Positions 27,601 to 37,778 of a DNA stretch of 64,000 nt are shown in pieces. Each line of letters starts with the position of its first letter. The first letter of the stretch is position 1. Below the pieces are notes generated by a model, which ran no database searches, was not told where the DNA came from, and saw nothing but the letters and a program-made list of their open reading frames with translations. Origin of the DNA: Baylisascaris procyonis (lineage: Eukaryota; Nematoda; Chromadorea; Rhabditida; Ascarididae); assembly GCA_037389465.1 (NCBI GenBank), contig JAZARR010000164.1, forward strand, positions 1,421,001-1,485,000. Reading direction: 5' to 3'. The position numbers and the translations under genes were made by a program.

Positions 27601-30600
27601 ACAGATTAGAAATTAGAAAAAAGAGGAGCCCCGTTTCGTTTATTTTTCATCCGCTCTTCCCCTCCCCCTCCCCAACTGCCCTTTTCGTTGGATAGATGTG
27701 CACAAAGTACCAGCGAGGAAGACGTCTCACCGAGAAAGTCACTTGTTATTTTTTTATACCCTGCTCACTTTCACCTAACCTAAAAGATTAAGAAAACATA
27801 CGAGTTCCTCATCGCCGAATGTTGTTTTTGCAGCATTTGCTAATCCCGCTTGCGCTCGTTTGGTCAACATCGTCTGAAAATTTTCATTTATACCTCTGCA
27901 TAAACAGTGCAATTATACACTATCTATGAGCAATCAGAAAATCATTCAGCCGAGCAGAACCACTGTCACGCTTCAGACAGATGGAATCCCAAATAAAAAC
28001 GGTGAAATTTCCCAGGAAAAGGGACTCATTACCATCGAAAAACCTGAAATTTCATCCAGTGCAAGAGGCGAACAAAAACAAGCACGGCAATCTTGCAAAA
28101 ACTTGCTGAACACCCTTCGCGCTGTTCATAAGCTTACTGTGAGGCATCTGAGGTGAAACTCTAAATGTTGGAACTTTACTAGAACTATGGCAGGGATGAA
28201 TCTGAGGGAAGTTCGCATGAAAGTTTGGTTGCCAATATTCGTTATCAATTTGAATAGACAGATTAGAATGTGATAGTTGAAATGCAGGACTGAAACTCGA
28301 GATGTTTCGATCGACAAATGAAGCGGAGGGGAGGCGGGGGAGGGGGGGCGGTAGGGGACAGAAGCTGCAACGGAAACGATAAAGGGAGAGGATAGACAAG
28401 GTTATCAAGAAGCAAGAATGGTATTTTGATGAGCTTTTAAGCTTCTGATAAGAAATAGAATATTTGGGAGTTACATTCAAGTCGTGAAACGATAAAAACA
28501 GTCTTCAGCAAACTGCTTCTCAATGAGAACTTTTCGCTACTTATGCATGTTTTCAGTATCAAATTAAAGTGATAGGAGAACCAGAAATGATAAGAGATGT
28601 ATGGGAAGGATAAAAAAAAGAGTGAATCTGGTGATAAGGAATTGGCCATGAATCGATGTGGAACAGCTTGAAGAGAAGGAAAGGAGGCGGGGGGGGGGGG
28701 AGAAACTGGGGAGGGTCGCACTACCTCCATTGCCTCACTACACCAATAATGACGTCTTATCATTGATCGAACGTAAACCGAGAACATCACTGTGGCTAAC
28801 AGAAACGCTGCCACGTTGATTCAGTTATTTATAAACCTCTACATGTGATTAGCGGATTGCGCAGTCATTAATTATTTCTATAAACTTTTCAGGAATTTTC
28901 GACGAAAACTTTTGATGTTATAACGAAAAACTGCAGTGATTTTCATAAAAAAGAATGGATTGAGCCAAGAGAATATTATTTCAATTTTCTTTGCTTTCCA
29001 GGAAGGTAATTAGTAAATTTATAAGGGATTCGAGGGCGTAAAAAAAAGCGTTTTGAGCATCGAAGCACACTTTTGGCATACAAAGCAACAACAATCTTAC
29101 AGCTGAGTACATGTAGGCGGGTTAGCGCCGAGCAATGCATGGATGCAAATTTTTCGAACACACTACGAGACGGGAAAACATCAACATCAAAGGGAAAGCA
29201 GATGCCGGATTAATAGGCCCTACCACGTCTGCACTTCAAAAGATCATTGCTTGCAAAAGCTGAGTGTTTTTTATTTCCATTAGGAGTTTACAGAAATTCT
29301 TCTCTGTGCAACGGAAGACCAACCTGAGAAGACAGTTGACTGGATAATTCGAGCCGAAATCAAAATACGATAAAAATATTTTAGAAGAAAAATGCTTCTC
29401 GCCATCGGCAAACTGCAGAGCATCTCGACGGAATTATGGAAACTGGATAAGTTTTATGGAAAAAAAAAGCGTATAAAAACCTCACAGAAAGTGTTTTTCC
29501 TCGTCTAAGAAAAATGTCCGGCAAAAAACATCACACAAGAACAAAATGATAGTCTAAAAACACACGCTATAAAAAGATAGCAGCATTTGAATACATGCAG
29601 GGAGCAACTATTGAACGCTCGATGAAAAGTTTCCGTGTTATCTTCTTCAAAATTACACATTTCAACCATCTGTTAATGTTTATGAAATATGAAATTAAAG
29701 GTCATCGGGAAAGAAATTAAAAAAAAAATTGATTTTCAAATGAATAAATCAGACAACCAAATTGTCATAGGTTATCTTCTGCGTTCAAATGGACGTCACT
29801 TATGGCACAAAACAGATTCCACCCTCTCCCTATACACCTCCATCTCAATTCTCTATTCGAGTCGATTGAAAGAAAACATGATAACGATTCGGTATGGATG
29901 AGCAAAAGAAATTGATGAGGAATTCTTAACGCACATTAGACTCACTCGTGGAATTTTTTCTCTGAACGAATTTGAGTACTTCGCAGATATACTGACTTGG
30001 AATAGAACTGCTCTTGGTCGAAAATCGATGTTTTTAGTTTTTAAAGTTGGGCTTATTTATGGGAGATGGGCTAACAACGGAAACTGTTCATCCATAAAAG
30101 ACAAATGTTCTAAACGCCATTGAAACATTGAAAGCTAATCGATTAAAAAGCTTTGCAGCCAACTACCAAAACAGTAACAATTCTATGACAAGCGAAACAA
30201 GAGGGCATGAAAGATACATCGACTGATCGGAAAAAACACTTTCACTTTCTCTTCGAAGTCCAATCTCATTTCACAAGCTTTCTTTTTGAATGAAAAATAG
30301 TTAAATTCATTTCTGATTAAATAGATTAAAGAAGATATTATTATTAAACTCATTTCTGCAAATTAGTCGATGTATCTTTCATTACCTCATCAAACCCATT
30401 TGAATCGCCTTCTGAACTGTCAGTATCTTACCTTGAGAACCTGAAATATTGATTGAGAATTTTTATGACTCTTTCAAGTAGAATATTACTGTGTTTTTGT
30501 TGTTTGCAGGATTATTTTAAGAATTTATCGAAAAAAAAAGAAGAGGAAGAGCATTCACTGCGATCGCTTAAGACGTGGCTCATTTGTGGGAGATTTGATG

Positions 30601-31176
30601 ACTCAAATGTACATTGAATTCATGATTTGTTTTCTTATTTCTCCGAAGTTTGCACAAGTTTGCTGCTCGATTCTTCAGCCGTTCAGATGTTTCTAATTAC
30701 CTGAAGAGATGCTATTCTAATACAGATTTTCTTTGCACCAGCTACAAACATGAAAATGCTGCAAGCATACTCAGACTACGCACTCCAATCAACCCCATCA
30801 CAACACTGCATTGCCAAATGCGATCAAATCGATTCGGTGTCTTTTCTACTCCCTCGAACAATTCATTTCATTAAGTATGAATTTAACAATCATTTTCTCA
30901 TATATTCTTGCTCAGATATCTCTTTCAATTTCATTATCTCAGAACGTTACTGCTGAAGCATTCACCTCGGTTCGAAGCAATATTATACACACAGCAAAAG
31001 TCACAGGTAATTCCCTTTATTTAAAGCGAGATAAAATAGAGTAAATCTCCAACCAGCTCACTGACGAGCGGAATCGTCTTCTTGGTGCGCGAGACATTCA
31101 TGTTGGGCATCGCGTCGATGCTCTTGTAGAACGCACTGGACGCACTATCCGTCGCACCCGCATCGAAGAACGTCGA
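3520..31176 (-). CDS. unc-13: unc-13 (Munc13 family synaptic vesicle priming protein), 3'-truncated by the window; 12 exons placed
   Basis: UNC-13 acts at the presynaptic active zone, where it opens syntaxin and helps assemble SNARE complexes so that vesicles become fusion-competent. Its C1 domain senses diacylglycerol and its C2B domain senses Ca2+ and phosphoinositide. Twelve minus-strand exons join with consistent phases into 536 codons: pre-C1 linker (residues 1-86), C1 (87-136), C1-C2B linker, C2B (about 207-335), then the start of MUN (to 536). C1 fits HX12CX2CX13CX2CX4HX2CX7C exactly (H87, C100, C103, C117, C120, H125, C128, C136). W108 sits where rat Munc13-1 has W588. C2B acidic residues D225, D231, D277 and D279 match D705, D711, D757 and D759 at the same offset of 480 as H87/H567. 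Family proteins are about 1,500-2,200 residues, so both ends are missing here. The exon join is my own reading, not a transcript. Confidence 0.95.
6974..7000. repeat. stem-loop: perfect 7-bp inverted repeat, 13-nt loop
   Basis: Arms CAGCGTG (6974-6980) and CACGCTG (6994-7000). The loop and right arm share AAATATTTCACACG with the stem-loop at 1233-1260, while the left arm differs in step with the right. Confidence 0.55.
7500..7870. repeat. GC-richer patch, possible repeat remnant
   Basis: This stretch inside the giant intron is visibly richer in G+C than its flanks. It holds a short open frame on each strand (7379-7636 plus, 7417-7668 minus) and a segment GCGAAGGCGGGCGTCTGCGA near 7832-7851. 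No domain is recognisable. A dispersed repeat or old element is more likely than a gene, but I have no second copy in the window to prove it. Confidence 0.25.
10132..10249. repeat. tandem duplication, 2 copies of a 59-bp unit
   Basis: CCCAATGGATTCTTAAGC starts at 10132 and again at 10191. The copies (10132-10190 and 10191-10249) are nearly identical, with only single-base differences near the ends (for example GAGAGGG versus GAAAGGG). This indicates a recent local duplication inside the giant intron. Confidence 0.9.
18541..18559. repeat. homopolymer A19 (T19 in unc-13 sense)
   Basis: Nineteen A on the plus strand. In unc-13 sense this is a T run that begins five bases into the intron, immediately behind the GTTAG donor of exon k. 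U-rich tracts just downstream of weak donors can recruit TIA-type splicing factors in animals. A role here is inference. Confidence 0.85.
18565..18792 (-). CDS. unc-13: unc-13 exon k (MUN domain)
   Basis: Residues 408-483. The acceptor is TGGTTTCAG and the donor CGC|GTTAGT. It contains [56 protein letters not shown] and ends RIDLSMYR, all strongly conserved in UNC-13. It is 228 nt, phase 0/0. The donor is followed at once by a run of 19 T (transcript sense), and the intron behind it is about 14.9 kb. Confidence 0.97.
18793..19669 (-). other. unc-13 intron j-k
   Basis: 877-bp intron with GT...AG ends in the unc-13 sense. I see no other feature in it. Confidence 0.85.
19670..19807 (-). CDS. 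unc-13: unc-13 exon j (entry into MUN domain)
   Basis: Residues 362-407. The acceptor is TTTACAG and the donor CAG|GTTTCT. The exon starts [20 protein letters not shown] and runs into [19 protein letters not shown], a hallmark of the MUN start in all UNC-13 proteins. It is 138 nt, phase 0/0. An open frame on the opposite strand over 19435-19827 is its shadow. Confidence 0.96.
19808..20395 (-). other. unc-13 intron i-j
   Basis: 588-bp intron with a T homopolymer (about 16 bases) near 20012-20027 on the plus strand. Nothing else recognised. Confidence 0.85.
20396..20523 (-). CDS. unc-13: unc-13 exon i (end of C2B)
   Basis: Residues 319-361. The acceptor is CTTTTAG and the donor CAG|GTTTAT. 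It encodes [20 protein letters not shown], closing C2B, then [20 protein letters not shown], the conserved lead-in to MUN. It is 128 nt and ends in phase 0. Confidence 0.96.
20524..21001 (-). other. unc-13 intron h-i
   Basis: 478-bp AT-rich intron, the shortest placed in this gene. Nothing else recognised. Confidence 0.85.
21002..21171 (-). CDS. unc-13: unc-13 exon h (C2B, Ca2+ loop 3)
   Basis: Residues 262-318 plus split codons. The acceptor is TTTTTCAG and the donor CTTG|GTGAGC. It encodes [20 protein letters not shown] with loop-3 aspartates D277 and D279, then [20 protein letters not shown] and MDVWYNL, nearly identical to the same stretch in fly and mammalian Munc13. It is 170 nt. Confidence 0.97.
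21172..21850 (-). other. unc-13 intron g-h
   Basis: 679-bp intron splitting the C2B coding sequence between Ca2+ loops 1 and 3. No other feature seen. Confidence 0.85.
21851..21992 (-). CDS. unc-13: unc-13 exon g (C2B, Ca2+ loop 1)
   Basis: Residues 215-261 plus split codons. The acceptor is TTCTTGCAG and the donor TTTTT|GTGAGC. It contains [18 protein letters not shown], with the loop-1 aspartates D225 and D231, and then [17 protein letters not shown], the canonical C2 strand. Both Ca2+-coordinating aspartates are retained. Confidence 0.96.
21993..23252 (-). other. unc-13 intron f-g
   Basis: 1,260-bp intron containing an 11-base C run at 22733-22743 in a short pyrimidine patch. No coding feature supported. 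Confidence 0.85.
23253..23359 (-). CDS. unc-13: unc-13 exon f (linker and start of C2B)
   Basis: Residues 180-214 plus split codons. The acceptor is TTGTTGCAG and the donor ACTG|GTAATT. The first half ([18 protein letters not shown]) is the variable linker. The second half ([14 protein letters not shown]) is the conserved first strand of C2B. It is 107 nt, phases 2 to 1. Confidence 0.94.
23360..24881 (-). other. unc-13 intron e-f
   Basis: 1,522-bp intron. The plus-strand open frame at 23499-23819 (106 codons) has no homology I recognise and lies antisense within the intron, so I do not call it. Confidence 0.85.
24882..25002 (-). CDS. unc-13: unc-13 exon e (C1-C2B linker)
   Basis: Residues 139-178 plus split codons. 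It encodes [17 protein letters not shown] and then the [20 protein letters not shown] helix, conserved across Munc13s after C1. The acceptor is GTTTATAG. A second AG six bases downstream would replace RAA with T, so the upstream AG is the one that fits the family. The donor is CG|GTAGGT, and the exon ends in phase 2. Confidence 0.95.
25003..25758 (-). other. unc-13 intron d-e
   Basis: 756-bp intron. Two overlapping short plus-strand frames (25055-25400) have no recognisable domain. Confidence 0.85.
25759..25833 (-). CDS. unc-13: unc-13 exon d (second half of C1 domain)
   Basis: Residues 115-138 plus split codons. The acceptor is TTTTCAG and the donor AAA|GTGAGT. It supplies the remaining C1 zinc ligands C117, C120, H125, C128 and C136 in [14 protein letters not shown] and [10 protein letters not shown]. 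All eight ligands are therefore intact, which predicts a functional diacylglycerol/phorbol-binding C1 fold. It is 75 nt. Confidence 0.96.
25834..26781 (-). other. unc-13 intron c-d
   Basis: 948-bp intron dividing the C1 domain between its second and third cysteine ligands (C103 and C117). It has a G-rich patch near 26490-26520 (plus strand). Confidence 0.85.
26782..26926 (-). CDS. unc-13: unc-13 exon c (first half of C1 domain)
   Basis: Residues 66-114. The acceptor is TTTGCAG and the donor CAAG|GTGAGT. It opens [17 protein letters not shown], the family-conserved lead-in, then gives the first zinc ligands of C1 (H87, C100, C103) in HNF...[15 protein letters not shown]108 occupies the position of the C1 tryptophan known to tune diacylglycerol affinity in Munc13 (W588). 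It is 145 nt and ends in phase 1. Confidence 0.96.
26927..27801 (-). other. unc-13 intron b-c
   Basis: 875-bp AT-rich intron with a C-rich patch near 27655-27680. Nothing else recognised. Confidence 0.85.
27802..27873 (-). CDS. unc-13: unc-13 exon b (pre-C1 linker)
   Basis: Residues 42-65. The acceptor is ATTTTCAG and the donor CTC|GTATGT. It encodes [19 protein letters not shown] followed by GDEEL, continuing the SELTM...KR..AGL...DEEL pattern of UNC-13 proteins between the linker and C1. It is 72 nt, phase 0/0, and so could be skipped without a frameshift. Confidence 0.93.
27874..31053 (-). other. unc-13 intron a-b
   Basis: 3,180-bp intron. It contains two G-rich patches on the plus strand (28321-28360 and 28685-28715). 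These underlie long minus-strand frames (28052-28480, 28437-28814) whose Pro/Ser/Leu composition follows from the tract rather than from a gene. Confidence 0.8.
31054..31176 (-). CDS. unc-13: unc-13 exon a (pre-C1 linker)
   Basis: Residues 1-41 of the placed protein. The acceptor is GATTACAG. The exon opens in phase 0 with [18 protein letters not shown] and ends ...[10 protein letters not shown], the conserved block that precedes C1 in fly and worm UNC-13. The frame requires the donor CTG|GTTGGA. A better-looking GTGAGC lies 8 nt upstream inside the exon but would shift the frame. The exon is clearly richer in G+C than its flanks. It is 123 nt, phase 0 at both ends. Confidence 0.93.
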
Positions 31177-31522
31177 CTGTAATCAGTGAGGTTAAGGTAT
31201 TTAATGTTAGCATTTACGTACTTAAATTAAACCCTTGCCTTGAACGTGCCAGTTCTTTCATAAGTGAGCCTTCCCCTTTGCATTGATGCATTTCAGAAAG
31301 TTGCATCCGAATAAACGATTCTCTTCAGCGATGGATTCGATTTTTGAAATTTGGCTAATTAGAGTGCAAATGAGACTATATAAACTTTGCGCTCATGTAC
31401 TACTTATTCATGGAACATATCAACCTGTCCAAATAATATGAACTATATAAATTTAACATAGACCTAGAAACTCTATTCATGCAACTGTGATCCGTAAAAC
31501 TGGATATGAAAGTTAAATACGA

Positions 31523-31549
31523 TTATATATATAAATATATAAATACATA

Positions 31550-31604
<55 letters not shown>
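31523..31604. repeat. imperfect (AT)n microsatellite
   Basis: About 80 bases of alternating A and T with a few interruptions (AAATAC, ACAT), just upstream of unc-13 exon a. It generates a nonsense Ile-Tyr open frame. Confidence 0.95.
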
Positions 31605-31606
<2 letters not shown>

Positions 31607-32212
31607 TATTATTCATTGCAGGCCACTTTTTCTCGATTTTGTGGCAGCTCAAATTTCCACTGCATAATTTAAGGATCATGGCAGTGGCGGCAGTCGTTTT
31701 GTTCTCTTTTTGCTAAGCAAAAGAAACCAATATCATAATACAGAAGTGTGTTTAGCCGTTATTTGAAAAGCAACGTAGAAGTTCTAAAATACACTATTGT
31801 TAGTTCTGTGTCATTTCCAGAAAAACTCTCATTAAACCACTCAAAATCACCAGTGAGCTCGAATTTATGGAATCATCTTGAATGCTAAACAAAAACTCCG
31901 TAAGCAAGTTGCGGTTGAAATGGCATACGGCTTCTCGAAACGTAATTAATCATCGGCACAAGCATATATGCAGCATTCTTTGTTAAGGTCCATCACTTCA
32001 GAAAGTGACACCCAACAACAGAATTGCGAAAAGTCTAATAGCTTTTTCTGCACCTTCGATGAACTTGATTTGATATCATATGTTTAAAAATTTCAATAAA
32101 TGCAAATTTTGAGCTCATGTGAGAAGAAAATTGCTTTCGGAAACAAAGTAGTCCCTTTCTCTCTTAGCCCTCCAGCAAAGCTTCTCCAGCGGGAAACCTC
32201 CGAAGTGGAAAG

Positions 32213-32300
32213 GTTTTAGCGACCACTGTCTTAGAACACATGAGACCCTTGAAAATTTTTTAGCTATCACTGTCTTAGAACACATGAGACCCTTGAAAAT
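32213..32300. repeat. tandem duplication, 2 copies of a 44-bp unit
   Basis: ACTGTCTTAGAACACATGAG occurs at 32225 and again at 32269. The units (32213-32256 and 32257-32300) both run to CCCTTGAAAAT and differ by only a few bases (GCGACC versus GCTATC). Confidence 0.9.
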
Positions 32301-34428
32301 AAGTTCGCCGCCAGTTATCAAAATGTTGAACAATTTTTTTCAGGATTTTTGATGTTTTCATAGAATGGGAAATTCTAAAAAGTTCGTTTCACTGTTATCC
32401 GATTTTTTTCATTATTCTCTGCACAGAAATCCAAACATATAACGGCAAAAAAGCTTTACTTTTTGCAGCAACTACACAGCGATATGACAGACAGACGATC
32501 TAAAAGTTAACTCAGAAGCTTCGCAGCGACATCAATTGAAAATGATAATACTTTGGTAGCTTCTTACTTTTCATAGCGTTTTGTTTAACCAGTGCCTCCT
32601 TGCTCAATACGCAACGATACCAAAAGAAGTTCAAGTGAAGTATGTACACAAATTTTCAGTTTTCATATTATTTAGTGGCACAGACTAAAAATGCAGTCAT
32701 AAAAACATAAGCAATGAAAAACAAAAAATTCACCTGCTTAAAAAACTGAAAAATTCATAAAGCAATAAAAAGTAGCTAAGAAATTCTAAAAGCGAAGCGA
32801 AGACACCACATTTGCCTTCTAACTCGACTGTAAAAGATTTTATTATGGAGAGCGAAGGTGCGGTTATTCGATGAAATTCAGCACTAACGTCGGAATTCTT
32901 TGACACAGCGGTCGGCTATCACGAACGCTAATCGTATAGGTAATCCGTGGAACAAAACAATAAAAAAGTGAAATTTTGGTGAACGAAGCGAGCCGCGACC
33001 GTTTGCCCATATATTTTAATATTAATAGAGTAACGCACCAAGATAACGCTCCTGCAGTACGAAATTGGAGGAAGCTCAACAGTTTGAGGCTTCAATTTCT
33101 AATTTGAGAATCGCAAGCTTCATAACGCTTTTGAAGTTCACTTATGACTGTTGTTGTTGAATTCTCATATTACAATTGTGATTGAGAAAATAGTTTCCAA
33201 AAGGTTCTGACTGACAGCTACATGCGACAGCTCATACATTTTTCGAATAAAAGGAATAACCCGATTGTTTGTGATACTTAATGAGGTCGGATGAATAGAT
33301 TTGAAAAACAAATGTTGTGCATGTCTTACTAGCGGATTGAATAACGAAACTGATACATAAATAGGTAGTGCATTCATTTCTGTAAAAAGTTTTGACACAA
33401 ATATTATCCGAAAAACTTCAACACAAAGCGTTACAAATTTTTTCATGGAGGTGTTCGAGATGGATCAGTTAATTCGTCATCCCCTCAACTATATTGTGAT
33501 ATTTCGCTAACTCAACCATTGGATTAGTAAAGAGAACGAGGATGAAGCAATCTGAGATTAGGTTGTTGCAAAAGCCTTTCAATCTAGTGTTCCCAAAAGA
33601 TTCAATTTTTTAAGCGATCAAAATCACTCACTATGTTCAAGGGTGAATTTCCTCTATAGATGTTAGTACGGTCGTCTTTATTGCACTAATAAATTCCGAG
33701 CATTTAATTTCTCAAACATTAGCAGATAGTATCGATCACATTTATCTCACTGAAGATAGACACAAGGAAATGGAAAATAATTTAAATGTGATGGCGATGG
33801 CACGATGAAATTACATCAGTTCACCATGAATTTTATTACGAGTTGTTTAGTAGATGTGCGAAACGTTGCTCAAGCAGAATGTGGCTTGTGCTATAATCAC
33901 ATCCTTCAAAAAATACCTTCAAAGAGAACTAGCGTACATTTGATGATTGTTTGACATGACAAATACATGAATTGTTTATTAGCTGTTCAACAATCAAGCA
34001 TTGTCATTTAGCACAACATTGTATCGATCTTCTCGTTGGCCTTTTTTAGAATATATGCGGTCATTAAAGAAACTTCTAACTCTTGAATGTGCAAGATCAC
34101 AACGTTTCGCTCCCACACTGAGTTGAGAAGCAAAAATAATTTGAAGTGGAAATGAGATGGGAGAGGAATGAAAGTGGAAGGAATGAAGAAGAATGGCATG
34201 AGAAACAAACAGAGTGAAACCGTCAAAACAAGAACTGAATAAAATTCAAAGTGGGAAGCATATTAAATTTACAAATGGGTGAAATTTGCAAAATGAGCGA
34301 ATTAATGAATGATGAGCGAATAAGACAATGGAAACGAAAACAGCGAAATTAGGAGGACAAAGATACATTGCAAGGAATGAAGCAGTGCATGAAAAAAGGT
34401 GTGACTGTTAGCTAAAAGAGTTCACGAG

Positions 34429-34444
34429 CTGATCAGGTGATCAG
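34429..34444. repeat. short palindrome, 7-bp arms
   Basis: CTGATCA, GG, TGATCAG: near-perfect dyad symmetry over 16 bases. It could bind a dimeric transcription factor, but a chance occurrence in AT-rich DNA cannot be excluded. Confidence 0.4.
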
Positions 34445-35491
34445 TTAGAATTATGTTAATGATCATTGTTTAGCAACTATTCCAACAACAATTAGTGCAC
34501 TTTTGATCTCTTGGCCTTCATATAAGGAACATTGTCTTCAATACGCTATCGCCTCATATGATTCGCTGCATCGGTTTCCATTGTTTTGTTCACTCATTAC
34601 TCTGTTTTTTTCGTTCATTGCTGGGAGGCTATTCATTTATTCGTTTGTCTTATGAATTTCACATCTGTAAACTTCAACCGTTTTACCTTGTGAAGTGAAT
34701 TTCGGTTCTCTTCTCGATGGTTTTCCTCAAAGTTACTGTTGTCATTAACTGTAGGCCCAAAGAAATCTCCCTCTCCCCTGGTGTAATTTTTTAACAAAGC
34801 ATATAAATGTGCTTATTGTGTCGTCTATAAATGCGCGCATAGTGTCATTGCGTAATACTCAGCAATTAACTTCCAGCTTAAGAACGCAGATTTTATTTTG
34901 CCTTCATTGTAACGTCAGGCTCCTTTTTCATCAAAAGAACAGTTCGCCTATCATTTCCCACGAAGAACAATCGTTTTTTTTTCCATGTATATGAACTACG
35001 TTCCAGTAGTAAAGGACAATTTGGGTGAGAAACTCCTATCTGAGTGCGACCGGCAATGACATAGGGGAAGAAGGGTGGGGGAAGGGGAGGAGCAAGACGG
35101 ATGGAAGCGGAAGAAGGGAATAAAGGCGCAAAAAATGCAGAGGAAAATGTTAAAGACAATCTGTACTCACAATCCATACTGAAAATCATTAAGAAACCCC
35201 TCAGCAAAATTTTGCAACTTTTATTACAGCTATAGCCTGCTGTGGAAAGTCACTGCAATAATTGATCCATTTCTCGGTATCATATGATGGGCATTTCGTG
35301 TAATAATCATTTCAAATGAAGAAATCTGTGAGAAAATGGTTTAAAAATCTGTCCAACTGTGGCATTTCTCCGAAAAAATTAAAAAATGAATAAGGCTCGA
35401 AAAAAGGGAAAGGCCATAGGATATGGTGATGGGGAAGAGAAGGAAAGTGGCTGAAAAATTAATTTTCTAGGGTGAAATCCGGCGAGACTGA

Positions 35492-35536
35492 TTTTTTATT
35501 TTTATTTATTTATTTATTTATTTATTTATTTTTTTT
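35492..35536. repeat. (TTTA)n microsatellite
   Basis: About nine tandem TTTA/ATTT tetranucleotides ending in a T run. Confidence 0.9.
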
Positions 35537-36988
35537 GAGGTAATATTCTCTACCCTCATTGTTATCGATGTTTCACTGAAAAGCACGAAGAGCGGCCTCG
35601 ACTGTAGCGAAGACAATGAAATCTGCTATTACCTTTCATGCACTATAATCAAATATTTTCTCCTCACTTCTTATCTCTAAGTGCTGGTTGTTTCAGACAG
35701 CAATCACAAATGCAATCAACTGCAGCATCGTGTCATGCTAAATCAGCAAATCTAAGCCTAGTACATGAGGTGATCACTGCTCAGACACAAAATTTCGAAT
35801 AAAGAGAGAGGAAGACGGGGAGTGAACGGGGAGTGAGATGGAATGCATAGGAGACAATCTACTGCAAATAATATAGTTACTAAACATGACTATTTAAAAA
35901 GAGGTGAAAAGTCGTGTACGAGTAACCAAATAGAAGATGCGAAAAAACCGCGCATAAGTTTATTATACACCCCAAGTCGAGCGGTTAAAGAAAAACCAAG
36001 AACTGGTCTTCCACAATTCCCACTCATTTAATCGCTGGTACGAGCCATACCAAACACTTGACCAGAGAAGGGAAGGCGGGAGATCGGCTTGCCTCTCTTT
36101 ATTTAATAAGAGTATGTAGAGAAAGCAAAGTGCATAGAGTCTAAAAAGGTAGGGAAAAATTCAACAGAAATAAACAGGTCTTCCCTCATCTCCATCCACG
36201 CTACTCAAATTAGAAGTTTTTGCAGTTTGAACTTTGAGCTATGACATACTTGAAGGATAAAAAAGAGCCGAAATCAATGAGAAAGATATTTTGCCACTGT
36301 GCTTTTCGACAGACAAAGGGCAATAACAACTACTTCGAACGATCTATAATTCGCTTGTTAACGGAAGTGACAACTCGGTATAGTAGAAGTGATACAGAAA
36401 TGAAGACAACAAAGCGGAACTAGAACGATGTTTAGTGCATCTGGCTACCTCGTAAGGAGCAATAAAACTGTCTTAAAACATCGACCACAACAGCTTCAAC
36501 GATGCGACGAAATTAAAATACATAAAACATCACACCTCGTGGCCGAAAACGAGGCATTAGAAAATACGCAGCTAAATGAGTGATCAGGATCTTCCTTAGA
36601 AAGGCAGACTGATGTGGAAACCTGGTAATAAGGGAAGTAAGAAAGTGTGACAGGAAGATTCCAAACTACTAAGCAGATTTTGTGAGTTGAATCCAAGATA
36701 GTGATCAAAAATAGCCCGTGTCAAACAGATGCAATTACAGTTAAACAATTCGAAAGCAATGAAAAGTAGGTGTGGAACAAGATGCTGCTAAGAAAGATTC
36801 ATACCGAAAGAGAATTTGAAATTCGAAGAGAAAAAGTGAGCGGAAGAGCAAAAAAACCATGGCCATACAGTGGACGAAGAGTTAACGCTTCAAGAAGAAT
36901 TCTACGCTATCTCAAGAAAGACTCCATCACATCTCAAAAATCAGTACAAGAGAAACGTAAAGTAAAGCGAAGTGAAAGTTCAGTTTAT

Positions 36989-36990
<2 letters not shown>

Positions 36991-37076
<86 letters not shown>
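36991..37076. repeat. perfect (AT)43 microsatellite
   Basis: 86 bases of uninterrupted AT dinucleotide, longer and purer than the one at 31.5 kb. Such a pure tract is likely to be highly polymorphic in length. Both strands give Ile-Tyr open frames that are artefacts. Confidence 0.97.
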
Positions 37077-37080
<4 letters not shown>

Positions 37081-37778
37081 AAATGGCATAAAGATGGAAT
37101 ACGCAAATACTTTAAAGAATTAGTGATTAAACGAAGTGAGCTCAATGACATGTGAATGAGAAAGGCGTCTGCCCAAATCGCAACAAGATATGATTATGCA
37201 AACGTGCCATGCTAAGGAGCAAATGCAAGAGAGAATTAAATGAGGGTTGTGAAAGAAAACCATGATAATAAGGTACATTTGCGGTGGTATGAAGGTTGAA
37301 ACTATACAGACGTATTTTGGAAATAAAGAAATTTTGGCCAAATTGGACGCCTCATTACAAAGGAGACAGTAGAAATGCAAATCTTGCTTGAATGTTTATC
37401 TTGCTATTTCTTGCTATTTGCAACAGTCTTGCTATTTAGAGAACACGAATGTTTGTGTCCGTAACGATGGCTACCAACAAACAGCACCATAAATTTCTTC
37501 AAGAAGTTATCAACCACCCATTTAGCAGTTCTCCAGAATCGGCGAACGTTCACCAATATTGATGATCACGCCGAGCAGCATAGGTTAGGAAGGCTAAGTA
37601 AGCTGAAGCCTGCCAAGTTTGCAATATCTATAGATCCGATAGCCTCAGGTTAATCGATGCGGTTCCTCAGTAAATGATTAACGCTATCCCAAAGCAAAAG
37701 GGTGTTAGGGCTGCATACAACTGATGCAGCACATAACTTCTCCACCGAACTTGAAGAAACGAAATTGGCAACAATTAT

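Noticed and set aside
28052..28814. Two adjacent minus-strand ORFs of 142 and 125 codons
   Set aside because: Both run through G-rich patches that give Pro/Ser-rich peptides, lie within a placed intron, and show no UNC-13 or other similarity.
34008..34226. Minus-strand frame ending WERNVVILHIQELEV... behind a CTCAACTCAG
   Set aside because: It looks exon-like at its left end but stops after about 36 codons with no family match. Not called.
36770..37151. Ile-Tyr repeat ORFs on both strands
   Set aside because: They are translations of the (AT)43 microsatellite.
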